This document shows, one piece after another, positions 1-6,831 of a DNA stretch of 11,824 bases (its first letter is position 1; every line of letters begins with the position of its first letter). Both the position numbers and the translations under genes were made by a program. Source of the DNA: Hyphomicrobiales bacterium (GTDB lineage Bacteria; Pseudomonadota; Alphaproteobacteria; Rhizobiales; Aestuariivirgaceae); contig JALVFB010000137.1 of NCBI GenBank assembly GCA_027030295.1, forward strand, positions 1-11,824, in the 5' to 3' direction. The notes beneath the pieces are model-generated. The model was not told where the DNA came from. It saw only the letters and a program-made list of their open reading frames with translations, and searched no databases.

Positions 1-888
1 AAACGGGCGCTGGAACAGGCCCGCCAGCAACAACAGGCCGCCGAACGCGGCCTGGCCGCCGCCCGCGCCCGCCTGACGGACGCCGAGGCCGCGCGCGAGA
101 AGGCCGCCGCCTCGCTGGAAAAGGCCTTTCGCAAGGCGCTGGAAACCGCCGCCCTGCTCCCGGATGCCGACCGGCCACCCACGCCGGAAGAATTGCAACG
201 GCTGGCGGAGGCCCTGCGCGAGAAGCTGAGCGCGGCACAAGCGCGCAAGGGAGAGCTGGAAGAGGCCCGTCGCCGCCTGAACGATGCGCGCGCGCGCCTG
301 CGGGCGTTGCTGGCCGAACACGACCGCGCACAGGCGGATTATGACCGCATCCACGGCCTCGCCCAGCTGGCCGCGGGCACGGGCGGCAACACGAAGAAGA
401 TTTCGCTGCAACGCTTCGTGCTCTCCGCCCTGCTGGACGAGGTGCTGGCGGCCGCCAGCCTGCGGCTGATGGCCATGACCCAGGGACGCTACGAACTGCG
501 CCGGCGCACCGCCAGCGACGACCTGCGCAAGGCCTGGGGGCTGGATCTGGAGGTGATGGACTATCACACCGGCAAGGCCCGCCCGGCGCGCACGCTCTCC
601 GGCGGCGAGAGCTTCATGGCGGCGCTGTCATTGGCGCTGGGGCTGGCGGAGGTGGTGCAGCGCCGCTCCGGCGGGGTGTGGCTGGAAACCCTGTTCATCG
701 ACGAGGGCTTCGGCGCGCTGGACGCGGAAGCGCTGGATCAGGCGCTCGACACCCTGCTGGCCTTGCGCGCCGAAGGGCGGCTCATCGGCATCGTCTCGCA
801 CGTGGCGGAGCTGCGCGAACGCATCCCGGCGCAATTGCGCGTCGAAAAGGGCGCCAGGGGCAGCCACATCCGTTTCGTCAATGTGTGA
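1..888 (+). CDS. sbcC: Exonuclease subunit SbcC, C-terminal part (5' end outside window)
   Basis: SbcC is the SMC/Rad50-like ATPase that works with the SbcD nuclease to cut hairpins and protein-blocked DNA ends. The frame is open from base 1 to a TGA at 886-888, giving about 295 visible residues; the N-terminal Walker A half lies outside. The first half (about residues 1-120) is Ala/Arg/Glu-rich and looks like the returning arm of the long coiled coil. The C-terminal ATPase lobe follows: signature motif LSGGES at visible residues 199-204, Walker B with D-loop [11 protein letters not shown] at 231-241, and the switch histidine in IVSHVAEL (His 267). The combination of ABC signature, DEGFG-type Walker B and coiled coil fits SbcC better than RecN or SMC. 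It is the only supported gene on the plus strand and converges with the minus-strand genes to its right. Confidence 0.93.
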   Translation, partial: KRALEQARQQQQAAERGLAAARARLTDAEAAREKAAASLEKAFRKALETAALLPDADRPPTPEELQRLAEALREKLSAAQARKGELEEARRRLNDARARLRALLAEHDRAQADYDRIHGLAQLAAGTGGNTKKISLQRFVLSALLDEVLAAASLRLMAMTQGRYELRRRTASDDLRKAWGLDLEVMDYHTGKARPARTLSGGESFMAALSLALGLAEVVQRRSGGVWLETLFIDEGFGALDAEALDQALDTLLALRAEGRLIGIVSHVAELRERIPAQLRVEKGARGSHIRFVNV

Positions 889-947
889 TGCCAGATTGCG
901 TAATGTCTGACCGGTATAACCGCCACGCGCCCCGCCCGAATTCAATA

Positions 948-1029
948 CGTCATTCCGGCGAAAGCCGGAATCTCAAGCTGCAAGCGCATGAGGTTGCGGC
1001 ACGAGACCCCGGCTTTCGCCGGGGTGACG
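948..1029. repeat. Long inverted-repeat element (REP/MITE-like)
   Basis: Two 27-base arms (948-974 and 1003-1029) are near-perfect reverse complements around a 28-base spacer. Each arm is itself a small hairpin, with cores attccggcgaaagccggaat (952-971) and cccggctttcgccggg (1008-1023). The arms differ mainly where ttcc/ggaa in the left arm is cccc/gggg in the right, so internal pairing of each arm is kept. The core resembles the dispersed 'GTCATTCCCGCGAAAGCGGGAAT' type repeats found between genes in many proteobacterial genomes; that likeness is from memory. The element sits between convergent genes, 59 bp after the sbcC stop and 49 bp before the GDCCVxC stop, where its folded RNA could help end transcription from both sides. 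Confidence 0.8.
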
Positions 1030-1078
1030 GGAAAAACGGGGGCGCGGGGTGATGGGTGGTTCCTGATGCATCTTGGTA

Positions 1079-1309
1079 TCAGCCGCAACAGGACGCGCCC
1101 TTGCCGCCCGCTTCCTGAATCGGCGGACACGGCACGTCGCCATAGGAGCAGAAAACGCAGCAGTCGCCTTCCTTCGGGCGCAGCACCACGCCGCAGTTCG
1201 GGCATTCCCAGAACCACCGGCAGGAATCCGTGGGCATGGTTTCCGTTCGCTCATGCCCGCATTCCGGACAGGTGATGGTGCTTCGCGGGATAATGTCCGT
1301 ATTCGCCAT
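1079..1309 (-). CDS. Small Cys-rich GDCCVxC-family protein (Cys form)
   Basis: A 76-residue protein with ten cysteines. Two CxxC pairs (C14/C17 and C36/C39), with C30 between them, look like a zinc ribbon. They are followed by the family signature GDCCVFCSYG at residues 48-57, CPPIQ at 61-65, and a CCG C-terminus. This matches the family named 'GDCCVxC domain-containing (seleno)protein', in which some members carry selenocysteine. Here the signature cysteines are TGC codons, so this is a plain Cys version. The function of the family is not known to me; metal binding or thiol redox chemistry is only an inference from the cysteines. The ATG at 1307-1309 is well supported by an AAGGAGGAGG ribosome-binding site just upstream. 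The gene lies 118 bp downstream of clpX on the same strand and could be reached by read-through. Confidence 0.85.
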   Translation of the reverse strand: MANTDIIPRSTITCPECGHERTETMPTDSCRWFWECPNCGVVLRPKEGDCCVFCSYGDVPCPPIQEAGGKGASCCG

Positions 1310-1321
1310 GATCGCCTCCTC

Positions 1322-1336
1322 CTTTCCACAGGAAAG
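1322..1336 (-). promoter_or_regulatory. Small hairpin touching the GDCCVxC ribosome-binding site
   Basis: On the minus strand CTTTCC (1336-1331 read as the complement) and GGAAAG pair with a 3-base loop. The downstream arm runs into the AAGGAGG ribosome-binding sequence of the 1079-1309 gene, so folding would partly hide that site. The 6-bp stem is short and may be chance. Confidence 0.3.
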
Positions 1337-1345
1337 CGGATTCGC

Positions 1346-1379
1346 CCGGCTCCTTCAAATCAAAAGGATAAGGAGCCGG
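1346..1379 (-). promoter_or_regulatory. Alternative stem competing with the clpX terminator-like hairpin
   Basis: The segment aggagccgg at 1371-1379 can pair with ccggctcct at 1346-1354 as well as with the identical ccggctcct at 1395-1403. This 9-bp stem would enclose the T-rich tract of the hairpin at 1371-1403 in its 16-base loop, so the two structures exclude each other. No folding energies were computed. Confidence 0.35.
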
Positions 1380-1403
1380 ATGCGCTCCGCACACCCGGCT
1401 CCT
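1371..1403 (-). terminator. Probable clpX transcription terminator or attenuator
   Basis: Twenty-four bases past the clpX stop, a perfect 9-bp stem (1395-1403 with 1371-1379) closes a 15-base loop. On the transcribed strand it is followed by TATCCTTTTGATTTG, which is moderately T-rich but not a clean T run. It could end clpX transcription, perhaps incompletely, allowing some read-through into the GDCCVxC gene. Confidence 0.5.
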
Positions 1404-1427
1404 CCGTGTTCGCAATCGCCCTTCCGA

Positions 1428-2699
1428 TCAGGCGGAGGCGGAATCCTTGGCCTCCGCGCCGTCCTTGTCGGCGTAGATCAGCAGCGGCTTGGCCTCGCCC
1501 TCCACCACTTCGGCCGAGATGACCACCTCTTCCACGCCGCTCATGGATGGCAGGTCGAACATGGTGTCCAGCAGGATGTTCTCGAGAATGGAGCGCAGTC
1601 CGCGGGCGCCGGTCTTGCGCGCGATGGCCTTGCGCGCGATGGCGCCCAGCGCGTCGCGGGTGAAGGTGAGCTTCACGCTCTCCATCTCGAACAGCCGCTG
1701 ATACTGCTTCACCAGCGCGTTCTTCGGCTCGGTGAGAATGCGCACCAGCGCCTCCTCGTCCAGGTCCTCCAGCGTGGCGATCACCGGCAGGCGGCCGACG
1801 AATTCCGGAATGAGGCCGAAGCGCAGCAGATCCTCCGGCTCCAGCTCCTTCAGGATCTCGCCGGTGGAGCGCTTGTCCTCCTCCTTCACCTCGGCGTTGA
1901 AGCCGATGCCGGACTTGTCGTGCCGCCGGGCGATGACCTTTTCCAGCCCGGCGAAGGCGCCGCCACAGATGAACAGGATGTTGGTGGTGTCCACCTGCAG
2001 GAACTCCTGCTGCGGGTGCTTGCGCCCGCCCTGCGGCGGCACGGAAGCCACCGTGCCCTCCATCAGCTTCAAGAGCGCCTGCTGCACGCCCTCGCCCGAC
2101 ACGTCGCGGGTGATGGACGGATTGTCCGACTTGCGCGAAATCTTGTCGATCTCGTCGATGTAGACGATGCCGCGCTGCGCCTTCTCGACGTTGTAGTCGG
2201 CGGCCTGCAACAGCTTCAGGATGATGTTCTCCACGTCCTCGCCGACGTAGCCCGCTTCCGTCAGCGTGGTGGCGTCGGCCATGGTGAAGGGCACGTCCAG
2301 GATGCGCGCCAGCGTCTGGGCCAGCAGCGTCTTGCCGCAGCCCGTCGGCCCCACGAGCAGGATGTTGGACTTCGCCAGCTCCACGTCGTCGTGGCCCTTC
2401 TCCTGGTGCTTCAGGCGCTTGTAGTGGTTGTGCACGGCCACGGAAAGGATGCGCTTCGCCCTGTCCTGCCCGATCACGTAGTCGTTCAGGACCTGGTAGA
2501 TCTCTTCCGGCGTCGGCACTCCGTCGGCCGACTTGGAGAGCTGCGTCTTGTTCTCCTCGCGGATGATGTCCATGCACAGCTCGACGCATTCATCGCAGAT
2601 GAACACCGTCGGCCCCGCGATGAGCTTGCGCACCTCGTGCTGACTCTTGCCGCAGAACGAGCAGAAGAGGATGTTCTTGTCGTCCCGTTCGTTGCTCAT
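1428..2699 (-). CDS. clpX: ATP-dependent Clp protease, unfoldase subunit ClpX
   Basis: ClpX is the AAA+ hexamer that recognises tagged proteins, unfolds them and feeds them to the ClpP peptidase in the cytoplasm. The 423-residue length is normal. Visible parts in order are the N-terminal zinc-binding domain (C13, C16, C35, C38), Walker A GPTGCGKT (117-124), the pore loop GYVG (150-153), Walker B IVYIDEID (178-185), the RKH pore loop (226-228), the IGF loop that docks on ClpP (265-267), and sensor-2 GARGLRSI near the C-terminus. No key residue is missing. The ATG at 2697-2699 is preceded by GTGAGGAG. In many proteobacteria clpX directly follows clpP; here the upstream neighbour is speE across a 312-bp gap. 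The intact IGF loop implies that a ClpP is encoded elsewhere. The sequence is closest, from memory, to alphaproteobacterial ClpX. Confidence 0.98.
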   Translation of the reverse strand: MSNERDDKNILFCSFCGKSQHEVRKLIAGPTVFICDECVELCMDIIREENKTQLSKSADGVPTPEEIYQVLNDYVIGQDRAKRILSVAVHNHYKRLKHQEKGHDDVELAKSNILLVGPTGCGKTLLAQTLARILDVPFTMADATTLTEAGYVGEDVENIILKLLQAADYNVEKAQRGIVYIDEIDKISRKSDNPSITRDVSGEGVQQALLKLMEGTVASVPPQGGRKHPQQEFLQVDTTNILFICGGAFAGLEKVIARRHDKSGIGFNAEVKEEDKRSTGEILKELEPEDLLRFGLIPEFVGRLPVIATLEDLDEEALVRILTEPKNALVKQYQRLFEMESVKLTFTRDALGAIARKAIARKTGARGLRSILENILLDTMFDLPSMSGVEEVVISAEVVEGEAKPLLIYADKDGAEAKDSASA

Positions 2700-3011
2700 G
2701 GGCTCCTCACATCACAGGTTCCGGACGTTTCGGCCGCTGGCCGATTCGCCCGCGCGGGCCTTTGGCCGCATTCGGAAGCTAGGCAAAAGCCGCGGGCAAT
2801 TCAACCCCGCGCCAGCCTCCATGGGCGCCGCCATCATGCCGCAGGCCCCTGTCGCAAGGGATTCGGCCTGTGCATCCCAGCATGCGCCGCGAAGGTTAAT
2901 CCGCCCTTACCAAGAGCGAAAAGAGGAGCCTTTCCCCCATTCCGCAGAATGGTAGCCAGCATCCGGACCGGACGCCCGACAGTCATGCATGCCCCCGCCC
3001 CCTCGCCCGGT
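2700..3011. other. Non-coding gap between speE and clpX
   Basis: A 312-base stretch with no supportable gene on either strand. The part next to clpX holds its ribosome-binding site and a weak promoter candidate. The part next to speE contains only a short cattc/gaatg hairpin (2939-2952) and no clear terminator for speE. The size and content fit a promoter region that starts a separate clpX transcript. Confidence 0.6.
2776..2804 (-). promoter_or_regulatory. clpX: Possible sigma-70 promoter of clpX
   Basis: On the minus strand TTGAAT (2804-2799) and TAGCTT (2781-2776) are separated by exactly 17 bases, about 75 bases upstream of the clpX ATG. The -35 matches four of six consensus bases and the -10 three of six. 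This is weak support, and a heat-shock-type promoter was not convincingly seen. Confidence 0.25.
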
Positions 3012-3926
3012 TCAGACCGCTGGCCGGGTGAGGGATTCCCTTTCCGGGATCAGATCCCTGATGTATTTCGGCAGCGCGAAGGAAGCGATGTGCACTTCGG
3101 GCGTGTAATACCTGGTGTCCAGTTTTTCCGCCTCGTAGCGTCGCTGCAGCACCTCCAGCGGCACCTCGCGCAACTTCGGGTCGTTGGTGCCCCAGCCATA
3201 GCACATCTGCCCGCCGGCATAGCCCGGCACGGTGGAGGTGTAGCAGGTGTAGTCCACGAACAGCTTCCTGAAGGCCGCCATGGTGTTGATCACCTCGTCG
3301 GCCTGGGTGAAGGGAATGCCGTTCTGGGTGACGATCACGCCGCCATCCGCCAGCAGGCGCGAAAGATCGGTGTAGAATTCCTCCGTGAACAGCGCCTTGC
3401 CCGGCCCCACCGGATCGGTGGAATCGACGATGATGACATCGAAGGAGTCCTCGGCCTCCTTCGCGTATTTCGCCCCGTCGGAGATGACCAGCTCGAAGCG
3501 CGGATCGTCGAACGCGCCGTCGGAAAGCATCGGCAGATACTTCTTCGAGAACTCGATGACCTCCGGGTCGATCTCCACCTGCACGATGCGGCCGATGGCC
3601 CGGTGCTTGACCACCTGCTTGAGCATGCCGCCGTCGCCGCCACCGATGATGAGCACCGAGTGCACGGCGCCGTGCGCCAGAATGGGCACGTGCGCCATCA
3701 TCTCGTGATACATGAACTCATCCTTCTCGGTGGTCTGAAGGATGTTGTCCAACGTGAGCACCCGGCCGAAGGTCTCGTTCTCGAAGACCATGATGCGCTG
3801 GCTGTCGGTCTTCGAGTCGTAATGGAGCCTGTCGATCTTCAGCATCTGCCGGTAGCCGTAGTGCAGATCCTCGATCCACCAGCCGGGAATGTCGATCGGC
3901 TCGTTGATGGGTTTTTCGTCGCTCAT
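3012..3926 (-). CDS. speE: Polyamine aminopropyltransferase (spermidine synthase) SpeE
   Basis: SpeE transfers the aminopropyl group from decarboxylated S-adenosylmethionine to putrescine, making spermidine in the cytoplasm. The 304-residue protein has the expected N-terminal beta domain followed by a Rossmann methyltransferase-like fold: GGGDGG at residues 95-100 for the cosubstrate, EID at 118-120, and the catalytic DSTDPVGPG stretch starting at D168, with D168 and D171 as the conserved acid pair. The start was set at the ATG at 3924-3926, because the protein from there (MSDEKPIN) has family length. The longer open frame upstream (to 4070) lies inside speD and is Arg/Gly-rich shadow sequence. 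That ATG overlaps the speD TGA as ATGA, so the two genes are probably translationally coupled. Confidence 0.96.
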   Translation of the reverse strand: MSDEKPINEPIDIPGWWIEDLHYGYRQMLKIDRLHYDSKTDSQRIMVFENETFGRVLTLDNILQTTEKDEFMYHEMMAHVPILAHGAVHSVLIIGGGDGGMLKQVVKHRAIGRIVQVEIDPEVIEFSKKYLPMLSDGAFDDPRFELVISDGAKYAKEAEDSFDVIIVDSTDPVGPGKALFTEEFYTDLSRLLADGGVIVTQNGIPFTQADEVINTMAAFRKLFVDYTCYTSTVPGYAGGQMCYGWGTNDPKLREVPLEVLQRRYEAEKLDTRYYTPEVHIASFALPKYIRDLIPERESLTRPAV

Positions 3927-4462
3927 CCGACCAGCCCCTCCCCGCGGTGGAGTTCGGTCACCTGCACGATGCCGGCGTTGAAGGCCTCCTTCAGCACCTT
4001 CACGGCCGCATGCGGGCGCGCGTCGCCGCACATGAACACGTCGAAGGCCGCATAGCGGCTCTCCGGCCACGTATGCACGGAAATGTGCGATTCGGCCAGC
4101 ACCGCCACGCCGGAAACGCCCTGTGGCGTGAAGCGGTGCAGATGAATGTGCAGCAGCGTGGCGCCGGCGGCCTCGATGGCGTCCAGAAACGCCTTTTCGA
4201 TGCGCTCCGGATCGTCCAGTCCGTCGGCCTCGGCCAGTTCGATGATGAGATGGGTGCCGGCGAATACCTTGCCGTTTCGTCGGACGAAATGGTCCTGGCG
4301 CTCATCGTCCCCGCGGACGGAGGGTTCCCGCGCGCGGCCCTCCTGCAGGGCGTCGCGGGCGTTTTCGATAACGGTAATTACGGTATCGTTCGCATGTTCT
4401 TCCGTTTGGGTGGTGCCTGCGTCCAGGTCCATCCCCAATTGGAAGAGGCTCCGCTCGTTCAT
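3923..4462 (-). CDS. speD: S-adenosylmethionine decarboxylase proenzyme SpeD, with N-terminal extension
   Basis: SpeD is a pyruvoyl enzyme that decarboxylates S-adenosylmethionine to give the aminopropyl donor for SpeE. In the 179-residue proenzyme the self-cleavage site is AESHIS, predicted between E124 and S125, where S125 becomes the pyruvoyl group. H130 and C145 lie 5 and 20 residues further on, the same spacing as Ser63/His68/Cys83 of the Thermotoga maritima enzyme, so the catalytic set is complete. The short bacterial core begins around GTHLIIEL (69-76). The first 65 or so residues are an additional acidic, apparently unstructured segment compared with the 115-140 residue minimal enzymes. 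The ATG at 4460-4462 has a GGAGG ribosome-binding site, while the open frame further upstream is non-coding leader. The stop overlaps the speE start. Confidence 0.94.
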   Translation of the reverse strand: MNERSLFQLGMDLDAGTTQTEEHANDTVITVIENARDALQEGRAREPSVRGDDERQDHFVRRNGKVFAGTHLIIELAEADGLDDPERIEKAFLDAIEAAGATLLHIHLHRFTPQGVSGVAVLAESHISVHTWPESRYAAFDVFMCGDARPHAAVKVLKEAFNAGIVQVTELHRGEGLVG

Positions 4463-4537
4463 CGGAAGTCCTCCCCAACCAGCAGATGTGAAACCCTTAA
4501 GGCGCGTCAGGTTCCCCTTGTTCGCCCCACGAAACAA

Positions 4538-4555
4538 GCCGGCAAGGCTGCCGGC
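4538..4555 (-). terminator. Terminator-like hairpin in the probable speD leader
   Basis: A perfect 7-bp GC-rich stem (gccggca 4538-4544 with tgccggc 4549-4555) has a 4-base loop. On the minus strand it is followed at once by TTGTTT (4537-4532). It lies about 75 bases upstream of the speD ATG and downstream of the candidate promoter at 4598-4626, so it could act as an attenuator. Alternatively it is a backup terminator for the nap operon. Confidence 0.45.
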
Positions 4556-4578
4556 CGGTTTGCATTCCGCGATACGCT

Positions 4579-4598
4579 CGTTCCCGGAAGCGGGAACG
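4579..4598 (-). other. 8-bp perfect hairpin at the probable speD transcript start
   Basis: cgttcccg (4579-4586) and cgggaacg (4591-4598) pair perfectly around a 4-base loop. No T run follows, so it is unlikely to be a terminator. It overlaps the predicted transcription start and could be an operator palindrome or a 5' stabilising structure. Confidence 0.4.
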
Positions 4599-4626
4599 AT
4601 ATAGCGACACCCGCTGCGTCCCGCAA
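4598..4626 (-). promoter_or_regulatory. speD: Candidate promoter of speDE
   Basis: On the minus strand TTGCGG (4626-4621) and TATATC (4603-4598) are separated by 17 bases. The -10 matches four of six consensus bases and the -35 three. It would start transcription near 4591, leaving a leader of roughly 130 bases before speD. Confidence 0.4.
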
Positions 4627-4711
4627 GGGCCGAAAAAGCGCATCTTGCCGCAATCCGGCCGCCTGCATGCCGCCCTTGCGAAAGACGCATGCTTGTGACC
4701 GCCCAACCAGG

Positions 4712-4738
4712 CACGGGCCGCCTCGGTGGCGGCCCGTG
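4712..4738 (-). terminator. Strong hairpin after napC, probable end of the nap operon
   Basis: cacgggccgcc (4712-4722) and ggcggcccgtg (4728-4738) form a perfect 11-bp stem with a 5-base loop, 33 bases beyond the napC stop. No T tract follows on the minus strand, so it may act as a 3' end-protecting structure or with Rho rather than as a classic intrinsic terminator. Confidence 0.5.
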
Positions 4739-4771
4739 AACATGCCGGTCGCTTGCCACAAAAGGCCAGCG

Positions 4772-5374
4772 TCACTCGCCTTCGCTGGCCGTGGGCATGA
4801 GGCCGTTTTTCTTGGCCAGTTCCTTCCAGCCCTTGGGCAGCTGATGCGCGATGCCCTTGTGGCAATCGATGCAGGTCATGCCCTTGTCGAATGCCTCCTC
4901 GTGGCGATCCGCCGCGCGCTCCTCCTGCTTTTCGAAGTCCATGTAGGTCTGGTCATGGCAGTTGCGGCATTCGCGCGAGTTGGTGGCCTTCATGGTTTTC
5001 CACACGTGCACCGCCAGCTCACCGCGGTGCTTGAGGAACTTTTCACGGGTATCGATGGTGCCCATGAAGTGATGATACAGCTCGTTCGATGCCTGGATCT
5101 TGCGGATGACCTTGTAGATCCAGGGCCGCGGCACGTGGCAGTCCGGGCAGGTGGCGCGCACACCGGAACGGTTCATGTAGTGGGGCGAATCCGTATATTC
5201 TTCATACACGTTGTCCTTCATCTCGTGGCACGAGATGCAGAAGGATTCGTTGTTCGTCAGCTCCATCGCCCAGTTGAAGCCGCCCCAGAGAATGACGCCC
5301 AGCACGATGCCCGCCAGCATGGTGCCGCTGACGAGCTTTTTCCATATCCCCTTCCCGGCATTTCCCTCGCTCAT
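4772..5374 (-). CDS. napC: Tetraheme quinol dehydrogenase NapC
   Basis: NapC is a membrane-anchored cytochrome c of the NapC/NirT family that oxidises quinol and passes electrons to periplasmic NapAB. The 200-residue protein has one N-terminal membrane helix (about 16-37) acting as an uncleaved anchor. Four CxxCH heme sites follow: CISCH (46-50), CPDCH (76-80), CRNCH (136-140) and CIDCH (168-172). Length and heme count are those of E. coli NapC. The start was set at the ATG at 5372-5374, which has AAGGGAAG upstream. The frame can be extended to a TTG at 5401, but that lacks a ribosome-binding site. It is the last gene of the nap operon, 84 bp after napB. With NapGH also present, the operon has two possible routes from quinol to nitrate. 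Confidence 0.95.
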   Translation of the reverse strand: MSEGNAGKGIWKKLVSGTMLAGIVLGVILWGGFNWAMELTNNESFCISCHEMKDNVYEEYTDSPHYMNRSGVRATCPDCHVPRPWIYKVIRKIQASNELYHHFMGTIDTREKFLKHRGELAVHVWKTMKATNSRECRNCHDQTYMDFEKQEERAADRHEEAFDKGMTCIDCHKGIAHQLPKGWKELAKKNGLMPTASEGE

Positions 5375-5458
5375 CTCAATGCTTCCCTTGCCTGTTTCCA
5401 ATCGAAATCAGGCCAGCGACCGCCAGCGGCATGGAGCGCACGGCGAGCCGCGTGCCCG

Positions 5459-5881
5459 TCATTGTCCGAACACGTTCTCCACCAGCGGCTTGGCCTCCAC
5501 CTGCGGCACATGGCACTGATAGCAGAACCACCGGCGGCGGATGAAGTTCTTGTCGCTGGGATGCTCCGGATCCTTGAAATGCGACTTTGAGATCATCGGC
5601 GCCTTCTCCGCCTTGTAGGTATCCGGCGCATGGCAACGGAAGCAGGAATTCTCGTCCAGCGAGATGCGCTCCTTGTCGATCTTGTGCGGAATCAGCGGCG
5701 GTTGCAGTTTCCAGGCCCGCTTGTAGCCGCCGGATTTCGACATCACCCGCGCCTTGTGCGGCGGCTTGGCCTTCGCATCCAGCGGCAGGTCGCCGCGCAG
5801 CGACTTCACCTCCGCCATCGCCAGCATGCTGCTCCCCAGCAGGAAGGTGGCCGCCATGGCAGCCAGCGTGATCTTCTTCAT
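5459..5881 (-). CDS. napB: Diheme cytochrome c NapB, small subunit of periplasmic nitrate reductase
   Basis: NapB carries electrons from NapC or NapGH to the NapA catalytic subunit in the periplasm. From MKKIT it is 140 residues, with a Sec signal peptide whose cleavage is predicted after AMA (about residue 23). Two heme c sites follow, CFRCH (80-84) and CYQCH (120-124); H66 and H101 are the likely distal heme ligands from family knowledge. The ATG at 5879-5881 was chosen because GGAGGGAG precedes it. An alternative ATG at 5891-5893, four codons upstream, overlaps the napH stop as TGATG and has its own AGAAGG site, so a coupled longer start (144 residues) is possible. Either way the mature protein is the same. 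Confidence 0.95.
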   Translation of the reverse strand: MKKITLAAMAATFLLGSSMLAMAEVKSLRGDLPLDAKAKPPHKARVMSKSGGYKRAWKLQPPLIPHKIDKERISLDENSCFRCHAPDTYKAEKAPMISKSHFKDPEHPSDKNFIRRRWFCYQCHVPQVEAKPLVENVFGQ

Positions 5882-5892
5882 GACTCCCTCCA

Positions 5893-6828
5893 TCACGATG
5901 CCTTCTTCAGTTCTCCATCCTTCTTCCCCGGGGCATTTTCGCCCGCTTCTCCCGGTTTCGCCTTGCCCGTGGTCAAGAATCCGAACGCGAACACGTCCTT
6001 CGAGCAAATATCCACGCAACGCCCGCAACGGGTGCAAAGGGAAGACGAAACCACCGCCGGCAACCCCTGCCGCATGCCCTGGCGGAGAGCGGGCGGCAGA
6101 ATTTTCGGCTCCGGACAGACCTCGAAACATTCCATGCAATCATCGCACTGCTCGCGATTCGGCGTGCGCACCTTCACCAGCGCCGGCGCGCCGATGAGCG
6201 AATACATCGCCCCCATGGGGCACACGTGGCTGCACCAGCCGTGTTTCGTCACCACCACGTCGAACAGGAATATGCCCGCCACCACCAGCCAGCCGGCCGC
6301 GCCCATGCCATAGATCAGGCCGCGGTGGACGATGGAGACGGGGTTCACCAGTTCATAGGCCAACTGGCCGGACAGCGCCGCCAGCACCAGCGCCGCGCCC
6401 AGCATCCAGAAGCGCGTCTGTGGCGAGATCTTCGCCGATTGCGCAATGCCCAGCCTGCGCCGCACCCAGGCCGCGGCGTCGGTGATCACGTTCACCGGAC
6501 ACACCCAGGCGCAGTAGGCGCGCCCGCCGATGAGCGCATAGAAGGCCACCACGACGGCCACGCCCAGAAGCGTGGTGGTGAGAAAGCCGAACATCCCCGC
6601 CGCCAGCATCTGCAGAAACACGAACGGCTCCACCATCGGCACCGTTTCGAACAGCCAGGAACCGGCGAGATTGCCCTTCAGCACCCACACGCCGCCGACG
6701 GGCCCGATGATGAACAGGGCGATGATGGCCGCCTGCACGATTCGCCGCAGGATGAGCCACTTGTAGGCGCCAAAGAAGCCCTTCGCCGCCAGCGCGTCCC
6801 GGCCCAATTGTTCGATTGGCGTGGCCAT
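5893..6828 (-). CDS. napH: Quinol dehydrogenase membrane component NapH
   Basis: NapH is an inner-membrane iron-sulfur protein that, with NapG, feeds electrons from (mena/ubi)quinol to the periplasmic nitrate reductase. The 311-residue protein shows about four hydrophobic helices (around residues 30-50, 70-100, 143-160 and 175-195). It has the two CxxxCP motifs typical of the NapH/NosR family (CAWVCP after the second helix, CSHVCP after the fourth). The cytoplasmic C-terminal part carries two ferredoxin motifs, CDDCMECFEVCP and CTRCGRCVDICS, for two [4Fe-4S] clusters. The last 30 or so residues are a charged Lys/Gly/Glu-rich tail. The ATG at 6826-6828 follows the napG stop by 3 bp, and the TGA shares a base with the alternative napB ATG, pointing to tight coupling within the operon. 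Confidence 0.95.
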   Translation of the reverse strand: MATPIEQLGRDALAAKGFFGAYKWLILRRIVQAAIIALFIIGPVGGVWVLKGNLAGSWLFETVPMVEPFVFLQMLAAGMFGFLTTTLLGVAVVVAFYALIGGRAYCAWVCPVNVITDAAAWVRRRLGIAQSAKISPQTRFWMLGAALVLAALSGQLAYELVNPVSIVHRGLIYGMGAAGWLVVAGIFLFDVVVTKHGWCSHVCPMGAMYSLIGAPALVKVRTPNREQCDDCMECFEVCPEPKILPPALRQGMRQGLPAVVSSSLCTRCGRCVDICSKDVFAFGFLTTGKAKPGEAGENAPGKKDGELKKAS

Positions 6829-6831
6829 GGC

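Larger units (their letters stand above)
4463..4771. other. Non-coding gap between napC and speD
   Basis: A 309-base gap with no supportable gene. Read on the minus strand from napC, it holds a perfect 11-bp hairpin (4712-4738) that may end the nap transcript, a promoter candidate (4598-4626), an 8-bp hairpin (4579-4598), a terminator-like hairpin (4538-4555), and the speD ribosome-binding site. Confidence 0.6.

Noticed and set aside
948..1029. A CRISPR array or transposase-bearing insertion sequence
   Set aside because: There are only two arms, in inverted orientation, with no spacer series and no transposase.
1129..1166. Selenocysteine in the GDCCVxC protein
   Set aside because: The signature cysteines are TGC codons; no in-frame TGA is present, so no selenocysteine is needed.
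1230..4055. A 941-codon open frame on the plus strand
   Set aside because: It lies opposite clpX, speE and part of speD, which are certain from motifs. Its His/Leu/Arg-rich translation has no recognisable domain and is the usual antisense frame of GC-rich genes.
5375..5401. Longer NapC starting at TTG 5401
   Set aside because: No ribosome-binding site precedes the TTG, and the ATG at 5374 gives the normal 200-residue length.
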